Below are positions 1 through 11,700 of a DNA stretch of 64,000 bases, one piece after another (within the stretch, counting starts at the first letter, position 1; each line of letters begins with the position of its first letter). The notes below the pieces were generated by a model that was not told where the DNA came from, made no database searches, and saw nothing but the letters and a program-made list of their open reading frames with translations. The DNA comes from Mesorhizobium sp. ZC-5. GTDB lineage: Bacteria > Pseudomonadota > Alphaproteobacteria > Rhizobiales > Rhizobiaceae. The stretch is taken from contig NZ_JAOWPT010000016.1 in NCBI RefSeq assembly GCF_025753855.1, positions 1 to 64,000 on the forward strand. Reading direction: 5' to 3'. The translations under genes and the position numbers were made by a program.

Positions 1-103
1 CCGGTTGGCTTTGTGCACGAGGTCGCTGTTGACCGCCGTTGCCAGCCAATCGCCCTCATAGTCAAGCGCGGCAAGCAGTTCGGCCAGCGTGGCGGCGGCA
101 ACC

Positions 104-3033
<2,930 letters not shown>

Positions 3034-3055
3034 TCAACTCCCGCAAAGCGCTTGC

Positions 3056-3150
3056 ACCGTCCCTACGCCAGTATGAACTGGATCAGGTTCAACGGGTCAC
3101 TGCGCCGCGAAAGCCAGCAGTATCTCAGCCCCTTGCCGGGACTCCCCTGG
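3056..3150 (-). promoter_or_regulatory. TPP riboswitch (THI element)
   Basis: On the minus strand the leader contains the conserved pyrimidine-sensor piece GGGGCTGAGA and the pyrophosphate-sensor piece GACCCGTTGAACCTGATC. They are enclosed by complementary GTCCC and GGGAC segments that can form P1. This is the standard TPP aptamer layout, and it lies directly upstream of thiC. It is expected to switch off thiCOS when thiamine pyrophosphate is plentiful. Confidence 0.95.
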
Positions 3151-3180
3151 TGAATGCGCTGAATTGAACTGGCTGGCGCC

Positions 3181-4120
3181 ATGTTGTCAAGCGCGTTCGG
3201 CCCGGGGGCAGTGTCTCAGTCGTCTAATTGGTCCGGCAGCGTCGATCACGGACATAAGCTGATTTGCAAGCATGGCGGATCATCCACTCCATCCACCAAC
3301 GTCTTCCGCTCCATCAACGGCAGCGAGCGCATCTATGTAGCGGGTATTATCTTCCCCGATCTGCTCTGGGATCGTCGGGCGCCGGTAGAACATACCCAAG
3401 CTTCATGCTTAGGAGAGCGTAAGATACAGATCTTGAAGTACGCCCATTGCCATCTGTAAATGGATGGGTCCACTTGAGGCGCCAACGCGCATCCCGGCCG
3501 AGGAACTCCGGCTTGGCTACCTGCGCCACATCTGGCCAGAAGCCCGGTATAAGCCGGGCCTTGGGAGGTCAAAGGGGAACACCGAAATCGGGAGGATCGA
3601 GCCCTTCGGCATCGCCAATTTTGCATCGCATTGCGACGCCTGCATGAAGCGACTTGAGTACCATCGTCCATGCGTTCCGCGATGGCGAACTCCTGTAGGG
3701 TCTAATGAGTCCACACGGCCTAAGTCGCGGGCGAGCGCCGTGGTAATCCTCTCTGGAATCTAGATGACCCACATGATGCGCAAGCGACAGGGCGGTATGC
3801 CTACAATCGCAGTCTGTTGATCGCCGAGCAGTTCAATATCCTCGCTGCCCGACGGCCAGTCCGAAAGAGCCGGTCAAAGTGGCACGAATTTTGGCTTGCT
3901 CGGGTACAAGGCAGTGAAGGCTTCCTTGTACGACCCGCATGGCTGAAATGAAGGAAAGTAGACAATATGATAGACCCAACAGGGTTCGTTATGGGCATAG
4001 TTCCTCCCCTCAACGTAGGCTGGCGCGTAGAGCGAGAGTTCAATCACTGTCGGCCAACTTTCCTGCCGATGAAGGTCGAGCGCGTTCTCGACGCCAGCCG
4101 CCCGCTCGAGCAGCGCGGCG
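3181..4120. other. About 940 bases without a convincing gene
   Basis: Open frames exist on both strands, but none has a recognisable product, a good ribosome-binding site or conserved motifs. The stretch separates the thiamine operon from decayed transporter remnants and probably consists of degenerate DNA. The putative thiC promoter should lie at its left end, just upstream of the riboswitch; I could not fix -35/-10 boxes. Confidence 0.4.
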
Positions 4121-4122
4121 TG

Positions 4123-4290
4123 GCATGATTTATGTCTCGCATCGTCTCGACGATATCTTCCGCATCGCCGACCGCGTCGCCGTGCTGCGCGACGGCAGGC
4201 TGGTCAACCAGAAGAAGGTCGCTGACACCAGGGCGGATGACCTGGTGGAAATGATCGTTGGCCGGCCAATCGATCGAAACCCGCGGCGAA
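4123..4290 (+). pseudogene. 3' remnant of a sugar ABC transporter ATPase (RbsA/XylG type)
   Basis: The frame reads MIYVSHRLDDIFRIADRVAV followed by LRDGRLV and EMIVGR. This is the end of a nucleotide-binding domain: the switch-region SHRLDDIF (H-loop) and the VLRDGR strand typical of sugar-transport ATPases. Nothing upstream encodes the Walker A, signature or Walker B parts, so only the tail survives. A short stretch after it (about 4364-4550, with GVGLLVAIGIAGYAQRKR in one frame) may be a permease remnant, which I could not confirm. Confidence 0.7.
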
Positions 4291-4574
4291 ATGGCGGCTT
4301 TGCCGTCGGGGCCTTTCTTGGCTCGACCACCATCAAGCCCGGGCGCGTCAATGTCTGGGCACGATGAACGGCATCATCATCGTTGCCGTTGGCACATTTC
4401 CTGCAGCCAGCAGTTTGGCGGGCTCGTTCCTTGTCGCCCCCTGTTCAACGGCGTGGGGCTGCTCGTCGCCATCGGCATCGCTGGCTACGCCCAGCGCAAG
4501 CGCGCCGTCGCCCGCAAGGCTGGGCCCCTGCGCAACCTTCGAAGTGACCAATAGAACACATCCTGGATTATGAT

Positions 4575-5507
4575 ATGAGCGATTACGAGATTCTGGACGA
4601 TCGGTTCCAAAAGTTGACGATCGGGCATGCCAAGCTCGAACGGCTGTGGACTGGTAGCCGTTGGGCGGAAGGACCGGTCTATATCCCGGCCGCAAGGCAT
4701 TTGCTGTGGTCGGACATCCCTAATGACCGGCTGCTGCGCTACGACGAAGGCGATGGCTCCGTTAGCGTCTTCGAGACGCACTGCAACAGCCAGAACGGCC
4801 ATACGCTCGATGCGGAAGGCCGCGTCGTGGCTTGCGAGCATAGCGCTCGACGCATTTCCCGGCTCGAGCATGATGGGCATTGGCGCTCCCTCATCGAAAC
4901 CGTCAACGGCAAGCGGCTCAATTCGCCGAACGATGTGGTGGTAAAATCCGACGGAACGATCTGGTTCACCGACCCTGTCTACGGCATCGATAGCCACTAC
5001 CAAGGCATGATTGCCAGACCAGAGATCGGCGGCTCCCATGTCTACCGGTTCGACGAGGCATCGGGAGCGGTGAGCGCCGTCATCACCGATCTGATTCAGC
5101 CCAACGGCCTGGCTTTCTCACCAGACGAGAGCATCCTGTATGTGTCGGATACCGGCGCAAGCCATGTTCAGGGGCTGCCGCGCGCGATCAAGATCTACGA
5201 TGTCGCCGAGGACGGCCGCTCTCTGCGCCCGCGCGGTACCCTGGCCGAATGCGAAGCAGGATTCTTCGACGGGTTCCGCGTCGATCGCGATGGCAACATC
5301 TGGGCCTCCAGCGCCGATGCGGTTCGCGTCTACTCTCCGGACGGGACGCTGATCGGGCGTATCCTGGTTCCCGAAATCGTCTCCAACCTGTGCTTCGGCG
5401 GTCCGAAGCGCAACCGCCTCTACATCACTGCCCAGACGTCGCTCTATTCCATCTATGTCAACGCGCATCCCGCCGGTCTGGGCCCGGTGGCCGGCATCAG
5501 TCAGTGA
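4575..5507 (+). CDS. SMP-30/gluconolactonase/LRE family protein
   Basis: A 310-residue six-bladed beta-propeller hydrolase. The metal-binding residues expected for the SMP-30 family are visible: Glu in WAEGPVY (about residue 33), Asn in SPNDVVV (about 119), Asn in QPNGLAFSPDES (about 175) and Asp in FFDGFRVD (about 230). It probably opens a sugar lactone. It is embedded among sugar-transport remnants, which suggests a former sugar-catabolic operon of which only this gene stays intact. The exact substrate cannot be read from the sequence. Confidence 0.88.
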   Translation: MSDYEILDDRFQKLTIGHAKLERLWTGSRWAEGPVYIPAARHLLWSDIPNDRLLRYDEGDGSVSVFETHCNSQNGHTLDAEGRVVACEHSARRISRLEHDGHWRSLIETVNGKRLNSPNDVVVKSDGTIWFTDPVYGIDSHYQGMIARPEIGGSHVYRFDEASGAVSAVITDLIQPNGLAFSPDESILYVSDTGASHVQGLPRAIKIYDVAEDGRSLRPRGTLAECEAGFFDGFRVDRDGNIWASSADAVRVYSPDGTLIGRILVPEIVSNLCFGGPKRNRLYITAQTSLYSIYVNAHPAGLGPVAGISQ

Positions 5508-5587
5508 CTTGGCGCCGGTGCAAAGCCCCGTGGAAGTCGAGTTCCGGAAGGCCATGCAATCTTTCTGAGCCCAAGGGAGGTACCAAG

Positions 5588-5755
5588 ATGCAACGCAGAG
5601 CATTCCAGAAATCTTCCGTCGCCCTGACGATCGCAATCACGGTACCGGCTCTGCTCTGCCGCCGGGCCAAAGGGACTCTGTTTTGCACGTCAAGCACTTC
5701 ACAACGCAGGCCCGGTCTAGCAATGAGCGGGACCTTGGGCTGTTCGACTTCCTGA
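5588..5755 (+). pseudogene. Truncated start of an exported (probably sugar-binding) protein
   Basis: A strong ribosome-binding site (GGGAGG seven bases before ATG) leads into MQRRAFQKSSVALTIAITVP, a clear signal peptide with a charged start and a hydrophobic core. After about 25 residues the reading frame loses any protein-like character and stops after 55 codons. It lies 80 bases after the SMP-30 gene in the same direction. It is therefore probably the 5' end of a periplasmic solute-binding gene whose body was lost; the identity of the missing part is inference. Confidence 0.55.
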
Positions 5756-5852
5756 ACCTTCGGCAGCGCAGCATGGTCGCATTTCGGACCTAGTGGGCAG
5801 TTGGAGGCGGGGTCCGTTCGCATCCCGTAGTGAAATCGCCGGCTTTTACGGT

Positions 5853-5868
5853 TGGCACAAGCGTTGCA
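5853..5868 (+). promoter_or_regulatory. Sigma-54 (RpoN) -24/-12 promoter
   Basis: The sequence TGGCACAAGCGTTGCA matches the RpoN consensus TGGCACG-N4-TTGCW at all invariant positions, with correct GG-N10-GC spacing. The predicted transcription start is near 5879, about 100 bases before the cytochrome gene. An upstream CGT-N10-ACA (5688-5703) is one base off the NifA site TGT-N10-ACA. The activator is therefore uncertain. Confidence 0.6.
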
Positions 5869-5980
5869 GAGCTGTTTGCAACGGCATTTCGCCAAATGGG
5901 AGAAACGCATGAATCGCTGGAGCAAGCTGGGCGACATCGGCCGCCCTCAATGTCTAAGGAGAGGACGGGGGAGTTCCTAC

Positions 5981-6358
5981 GTGAAATATCTGTTCGTTGG
6001 TGCCACAATAGTTTTGGCGTTACTGCCTCCGGTTGTGCGGGCCCAGGATATCGAGGGCGGCAAGGCGGTTTTCAAAAAGTGCGCTGCCTGTCACAACGCT
6101 GATACCGAAGCGAACAAAGTCGGGCCATCCTTGAAAGGCGTCGTGGGCCGGACAGCAGGGACCGCCCTTGGCTATTCTTATTCGAAAGCCATGAAGGATA
6201 TGGGCGCTGCGGGCCTCGTATGGGATGAGCCGAACCTGATGGAATATCTGGCCAACCCCAAGGCGAAAGTGCCGGCCAATAAAATGGGGTTCCCTGGCCT
6301 CAAGAATCCCGACGACGTCAAAAACGTCATCGCCTATCTCAAGAGTGTGTCAGGTTAG
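5981..6358 (+). CDS. Class I c-type cytochrome (exported, monohaem)
   Basis: A 125-residue protein beginning with GTG at 5981. I chose this start because GGGGGAG lies seven bases upstream and because it puts the signal peptide (KYLFVGATIVLALLPPVVRA) at the very N-terminus. The mature part contains one haem site KKCAACH and a downstream Met ligand in PANKMGFPG, as in cytochrome c2/c550-type electron carriers of the periplasm. It follows a sigma-54-type promoter and precedes moeA by about 50 bases, suggesting an anaerobic or symbiotic redox role. The partner oxidoreductase is unknown. Confidence 0.88.
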   Translation: MKYLFVGATIVLALLPPVVRAQDIEGGKAVFKKCAACHNADTEANKVGPSLKGVVGRTAGTALGYSYSKAMKDMGAAGLVWDEPNLMEYLANPKAKVPANKMGFPGLKNPDDVKNVIAYLKSVSG

Positions 6359-6405
6359 AAACATTAGGCCATGCGTTTTGAGCACAGCGCAAGGGAGGAG
6401 CGATC

Positions 6406-7683
6406 GTGTTTCACGCGCTTAAACCTGTTTTGAAAGCCGACTGTTCTGCCGGGCAGAGTGGCGAAGCTATCCCGTTCGAGACGGCGGTAGCCAAAGCCAT
6501 CGCGCTCGCCAAACCTGTTCGATACAGGGAAACGGTTTCGCTTGCCGGAGCATTGGGGCGGGTTTGCGCGGCCGATATACACTCGCCCATTCCGCTGCCT
6601 CCGTTCGACAATTCGGCCATGGACGGGTTTGCCGTTCGAACGGCGGATTTCGAGAGGGAAGGGCCTTGGAGCTTCCCTGTGGCTGAACGGGTGGTCGCCG
6701 GCGACGTACGCGCTCTTGAGAACCTCGACCCACGAATTGCACTTCGAATATTCACGGGAGCGCCCGTTCCGCCGAGCTTCGACGCTGTGGTCATGCAAGA
6801 GCACTGCGAGCAAATTGGCGATGTCGTGACGATATGCGAGCGGCCCCGTCGTGGCCGTCACATCCGTCTTGCTGGCGAGGACGTCGGCGTCGACATGGAA
6901 CTGGTAAGGCGGGGCAGGGGCCTATCAGCTAGGGATCTAACCTTGTTGGCAGCGGTGGGGATCGTCGACGTCCAGGTGCTTCGAAAGATCCGGATAGGAC
7001 TGCTCTCGACCGGAACCGAATTGAAAAACCCGGGTGAACCCCTCGAACACGGTCAGATTTACAACTCCAATCAGATCATGCTCAGTTCGTTGTTGGCGGG
7101 CTGTCCTTGGGCAGAGATCGTCGACTTCGGCATGGTCCCTGACAGGCTAGGTCTCCTCACGGACGTTGTCGCTCGCGCCGTCACGTCCTGTGACGCCTTG
7201 GTTACCAGAGGCGGGGTCTCGGCGGGCGAGGAAGACCATATGGTGGCGGCCGTTCAGGCTCATGGTGCCGACCTTGACGTCCTCAAGGTGGCGATGCGGC
7301 CGGGCAAGCCACTGAAAGTCGGAAGGATCGGGAACACGGTTTTTGCCGGGTTGCCGGGCAATCCGAACGCGGCGCTGATGGCGTTCCGGCAGATTGTCCT
7401 GCCCGCCCTGCGAAAGTTGGCCGGCCTTACAGAAACCCAGCCACAGTGGTTCTCGGCGGTGGCTGGCTTCAACCACAAAAAGGGGCAAGGCCGAACCGAG
7501 TTTGTGGCTGTCCGCATTTCCGGCCGCACCGAAACGGGTGAACCTGTGCTTGAGATGCTTGAACGTGGATCCCCGGCCAGTTTCATGGCCATTGCGCTGG
7601 CAGACGGGATTGCACTCCTGCCGCCTGAGGCCGCCGAAATCACAAACAGAATGCCGCTACGCTACGAGCCGTTTGGGGCCTAG
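6406..7683 (+). CDS. moeA: Molybdopterin molybdenumtransferase MoeA
   Basis: A 425-residue protein starting with GTG at 6406 behind an excellent AAGGGAGGAG. It shows the MoeA hallmarks: PLPPFDNSAMDGFAVR near residue 65, the GLLSTGTEL strand, and RGGVSAGEEDH with GLPGNPNA in the MoCF-like domain, then a C-terminal beta-domain. It inserts molybdate into molybdopterin in the cytoplasm. It is downstream of the cytochrome gene in the same direction, so it probably shares the sigma-54-type promoter. No other molybdenum-cofactor gene is in the window, so this is likely an accessory copy. Confidence 0.95.
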   Translation: MFHALKPVLKADCSAGQSGEAIPFETAVAKAIALAKPVRYRETVSLAGALGRVCAADIHSPIPLPPFDNSAMDGFAVRTADFEREGPWSFPVAERVVAGDVRALENLDPRIALRIFTGAPVPPSFDAVVMQEHCEQIGDVVTICERPRRGRHIRLAGEDVGVDMELVRRGRGLSARDLTLLAAVGIVDVQVLRKIRIGLLSTGTELKNPGEPLEHGQIYNSNQIMLSSLLAGCPWAEIVDFGMVPDRLGLLTDVVARAVTSCDALVTRGGVSAGEEDHMVAAVQAHGADLDVLKVAMRPGKPLKVGRIGNTVFAGLPGNPNAALMAFRQIVLPALRKLAGLTETQPQWFSAVAGFNHKKGQGRTEFVAVRISGRTETGEPVLEMLERGSPASFMAIALADGIALLPPEAAEITNRMPLRYEPFGA

Positions 7684-7698
7684 CATTTGGCGAGCCTG

Positions 7699-8036
7699 CA
7701 GGGAAGGTCAGCCTGCCCGCCGCAAATCCTGATGCCGCGCCCGAGCTGCGATGAGCAGGCAGGTCTCGTCGCTAAGTCCATCCTGGAAAAGTCGAACCAG
7801 GTCAGAGGCAACGTTCTCGGCTTCTGGAGACCCTGGCTGGATATGGCTCTCTTGGCAAAGCTGGTCGAAAACCGACTTCAGACTTTCCAAGTCGCTCGGA
7901 TAGAGGGCTGGGTCAAGGTTGAGACGATCAATCATCTGGGCCTCCCGCGGGCTGAGATCTTGAACGAAACAAAACGTGGCGACGAGGAACCCGCCGACAG
8001 GCGAAGATGACTCCGCCGAAAGGGATTGTCATCAAA
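7699..8036. repeat. Copy A of a ~340-bp dispersed direct repeat
   Basis: This segment recurs in the same orientation at 47602-47940 with scattered substitutions and a one-base length difference in the G/T run about 65 bases before the small-gene start. Both copies carry the same 75-codon minus-strand ORF. Both end near a gacTCCGCCGAAAGGGATTGTCA-like block followed by a run of seven A. The two copies are 40 kb apart and bracket the first effector, the IetAS-like operon and the hydrogenase genes. Confidence 0.85.
7708..7935 (-). CDS. 75-residue conserved hypothetical protein (copy A)
   Basis: It starts with ATG at 7935 (MIDRLNLDPALYPSDLESLK) five bases after GGGAGG. It is acidic, probably helical, and has no recognised domain. 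A paralogue of identical length at 47608-47835 differs at only about ten positions, mostly conservatively (N/D, I/V), which supports real coding selection. Sequence upstream of the ATG is not frame-conserved between the copies, which fixes the start. Function unknown; each copy sits in the neighbourhood of a C48-protease effector. Confidence 0.65.
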   Translation of the reverse strand: MIDRLNLDPALYPSDLESLKSVFDQLCQESHIQPGSPEAENVASDLVRLFQDGLSDETCLLIAARARHQDLRRAG

Positions 8037-8700
8037 AAAATCATCCACCCTGGATCGGTTGGCACGCTGCGTCGCCATGGCAAGAGCCACCCGAGACTGC
8101 GGCACAGACTGATTATTGCTCAAGCGGCTATTCGCCTTCGTTTATCTAATCCTGAAAGCGGGCAATCGTGCCGCGTAAACGATCAGTTGCCACGCCTGGC
8201 AAGTCTCGGAATGGTGAATGCGGTGCATATTGCCGATCTTCGTCGACGCGTCTGCCTCTGCCGAATGCGAGGCGCGCCAGATTACGGACCGGGACATCCG
8301 ATACGCTTGCTCTGGCTTGGCTGCGGTTAACATTTTTGCTGGGGCATTCGGGAACAAAATCACGTGAGGGGCAGCACGACATCTTCTGCCCAGCCCCCAG
8401 CGCCATCACCGCCGGGGCGTCAAAGCCCGCGAGCCTACATCAGTAAAGGACCAGCGCATTGCAATGTCCTTGTCTCGGCGGGTGCAAGTCAGGTGTATGT
8501 CAGCAACGGAGGCTATGTGCAGGATCAAAGCGCGTCCTCGCCAAGGATGACCGCGCTATGGGCGAAAGATCGATGGTGTCGTCCGTCGTTGAGGGTGACC
8601 CTATTGGATGCATTGGAATGAGCGGAGCGAGGTTGCCGAGGGGCACGTGCGGTTTGTGTTGTCATGCCGCGAACGCGAAGCTTCCAATTAAGTGGTCATC
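8037..8700. other. Non-coding stretch before the giant effector; possible group II intron RNA remnant
   Basis: No credible gene is seen here. The part from about 8450 to 8655 includes GGCGGGTGCAAGTC, a TGGTGTCGTCCGTCGTTGAG segment and GAATGAGCGGAGCGAGG followed by CACGTGCGGTTTG. These resemble pieces of bacterial group II intron RNA seen near RmInt1-type elements. No reverse-transcriptase reading frame follows, so it would be only a 5' remnant. The resemblance is from memory and is weak. No tts box was found in this stretch. Confidence 0.3.
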
Positions 8701-8711
8701 GGAGATGGATA

Positions 8712-11700
8712 GTGACAGGCATTGGCCGAGGCGGGAAGTCGCATATTAGGGATTCGAGAGCCGACAACGCGCGGGGATCGAGCAACTCACGCCCGGAATC
8801 AGGTTTTGCCCCTGGAACAGGCAGCCCATCGTTCGCTTCCATCGTGGCGCGGATGCGCTCTGAGCCTCAACATGAAGGGACGTCCTCCGTTCGCAGCCCG
8901 CCGCTTGCCGATGATGCCGTTCGAGACAGGCCTGCCAGCTCCTCAGTTGCCCCCCCTGTGATCCCTGGGGCTTTGCCGCGTGCGGTTGGGCGTCGTCGTC
9001 CATCTTCCTGGCTGCTGGAGGATGACGCGCCAGCCCCAGAAGAAAGCCCCTGGCATTCCGACGGCGAGCCCTGGCGCGGCGATCAGGCCGCCGGAGGCTC
9101 GCAAGCAGATGGGCGACCACCCCGTCGGCAAACCGTGTCCAACCTGAATGCAGGAGCAGGAAGGTGGCGTACCGATGATGTCTCGGCTCAAGGCAGCCAA
9201 AACGCAATCGCGCAAGAACAACTGAATGCCGCCTTGCATGAGATTAATGACGCCCGCGGCATCGTTCGATTTTCAACTGCGGTGGTGCAGCATGATAAGG
9301 CGCTGCAAAGAGCGGACGGCCCGAACCACGCGATATTTCTGAAAAAGGCGGCCGTCCGGTTCACGCGTGAATTGCTCCCAAACTTGGAGCAAGATATCGA
9401 CGCCTGGAAATCATGGGGGTATGCCACAACATGCAACGCAGTGAGCCGGGAGGCTGGAGGGCAGGAGGGTAAAGAAGCCTGCAGAGCCATGGCAGCTCGG
9501 GTGGCGCAGCTTGATCATGCGCTAATCAGCCAAGTCGACCCCAAGGCGCTTTCGCTCTTGTCATCATCGTTTGGCCGGCATTCCCCGATAGCGGAATGCC
9601 GCAATGGCATGATCAGAATCGCCAAAGTCTGCCGCGACGACAGAAGCATACTTCAAGAACTCAACAGTCAGAGCCTGGCGCTGCTGGTGAACGGTTTCAG
9701 CAAGTGGCCGGAGGATTGTCATGGCGCCATAGTTGCAATCGCCCGTGAGGTCCATCACCGCGCCGACCAGCTCTCTCGATCTAAACCGCAGGAATTGTCG
9801 ACGTTGGTGAACGGCCTCAGTAAATGGCCGCAAGAGGAGAACACGCGCCGAGCCGCGCTCGCAATCGCCCGTGAGGTCCTTCGCCGCACCAATCAGCTCT
9901 CTGGTTTTAATCCGCAGGAATTGGCGAACCTGGTGAACGGCTTCGCCAAATGGCCGGACGACTGTCGCCCCGCCATAGTTGCTATCGCCATCGAGATCAT
10001 TCACCGCCCCGGCCGCCCCGATGCGCGGCTCGCTGCGTCTACTTCGCAAGGATTGGCGCACCTGGTAAACGGTTTCAGCAAGTGGCCGGAGGATTGTCGT
10101 GGCGCCATAGTTGCAATCGCCCGTGAGGTCGGCCGCCGCGCCGGTCGTGCCGATGTCCGGCTGTCTGATTTTACTCGGCAGGATCTGGCGACCCTGGTGA
10201 ACGGTTTCAGCAAGTGGCCGCAGGACTGTCGCGGCGCCACAGTTGCAATCGCCCGTGAGGTCCATCACCGCGCCGACCAGCTGCCCCGTTTTAATGCGCA
10301 GGAATTGTCGACGTTGGTGAACGGCCTCAGTAAATGGCCGCAAGCGGAAGAGTGTCGCCAAGCCGCAGTCGTTATCGGCGGCGAGCTGCTTCGTCGCGAC
10401 CGGCTCTCTGATTTCAGCATTCAGAATCTTGCGATCCTGCTGAACGGCTTGGCCAAATGGCCGCAGGACTGTCGCGGCGCCATAGTTGCGATCGCCGGTG
10501 AGGTCGGCCGCCACGCCGGTCATGCCGATGTCCCGCTGTCTGGTTTTGTTTCGCAGGATCTGGCAACCCTGGTGAATGGCATTAGCAAGTGGCCGGAAGA
10601 GGCTGAGTGTCGCAAGGCCATAGCCGCGATCGCCGGTGAGGTTAGTCGGCGCGCCGACCAGCTGTCTGGTTTTAGCCCGCAGGTTTTGGCGACGCTGGTA
10701 AACGGCTTCGGCAAGTGGCCGGAAGCGGGGGATTGTCGCCGCGCCACCGCCGAAATCGCCGCTGAGGTCCATCGCCGCGCCACTGCCGAAATCGCCGGTG
10801 AGGTCCATCACCGCGCCGACCAGCTGCCCGGTTTTAATGCGCAGGAATTGTCGACGTTGGTGAACGGCTTCAGTAAATGGCCGCAAGAGGAGAACACGCG
10901 TCACGCCGCGCTCGCGATCGCCGGTGAGGTGCTTCGCCGCGCTAACAAGCTATCTGGCATTACTCCCCAGAACCTGTCGAACCTTGTGAACGGTTTCAGC
11001 AAATGGCCGGAACAGGCGGATTGTCGCGAGGCAACAGGCGCGATCGCCAGGGAGGTCCGCCGCCGCGCCGGCCGGCTCTCTGGCTTTAATCCGCAGGACA
11101 TGGCGAACCTGGTGAACGGTTTCAGCAAGTGGCCGCATGTGGAGAGCTCGCGCGATGCCACTGTCGTGATCGCCGATGAGGTCTGTCGCTGCGACGACCA
11201 GCTCTCTGGTTTCATTCCACAGGACTTGGCGACCTTGGTCAACGGCTTGAGCAAGTGGCCGGAAGAGGCGGAGTGTCGCGAGGCTATAGCCACGATCTCC
11301 GGTGAGGTCCTCCGCCGCGCCAACCAGCTCCCTGGTTTTAATCTGCAGAACCTGGCGAACCTGGTCAACGGCTTCAGCAAATGGCTCGACGGGACCCACT
11401 GTCGCGAAGCCACGGTCGCGATCGCCGGTGAGATGCTTCGCCGCGCCGACCAACTCTCTGAATTTACTCCCCAGGACATGGCGAACCTGTCAAACGGGTT
11501 CAGCAAGTGGCCGGAAGAGGCGGCGTGCCATCAGGCGATAATTGACATCGCGCACAGACTCGGCTCGGCAAGCCTCCGATTCGGAGTTTTTACCACAGCT
11601 GCGCTTGGCACTATCGCCAATGATTTGGCGCGGGGCGTCATGAAGGGAGAGGACGCCGGAGAGATTAATGAGACCGCTCTGCTGAAGGACCGGCTGCACA

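Noticed and set aside
4390-4405. Sigma-54-like TGGCACATTTCCTGCA upstream of the SMP-30 gene
   Set aside because: The -12 element is CTGC instead of TTGC, it lies about 170 bases from the gene within a transporter remnant, and no activator site was seen.
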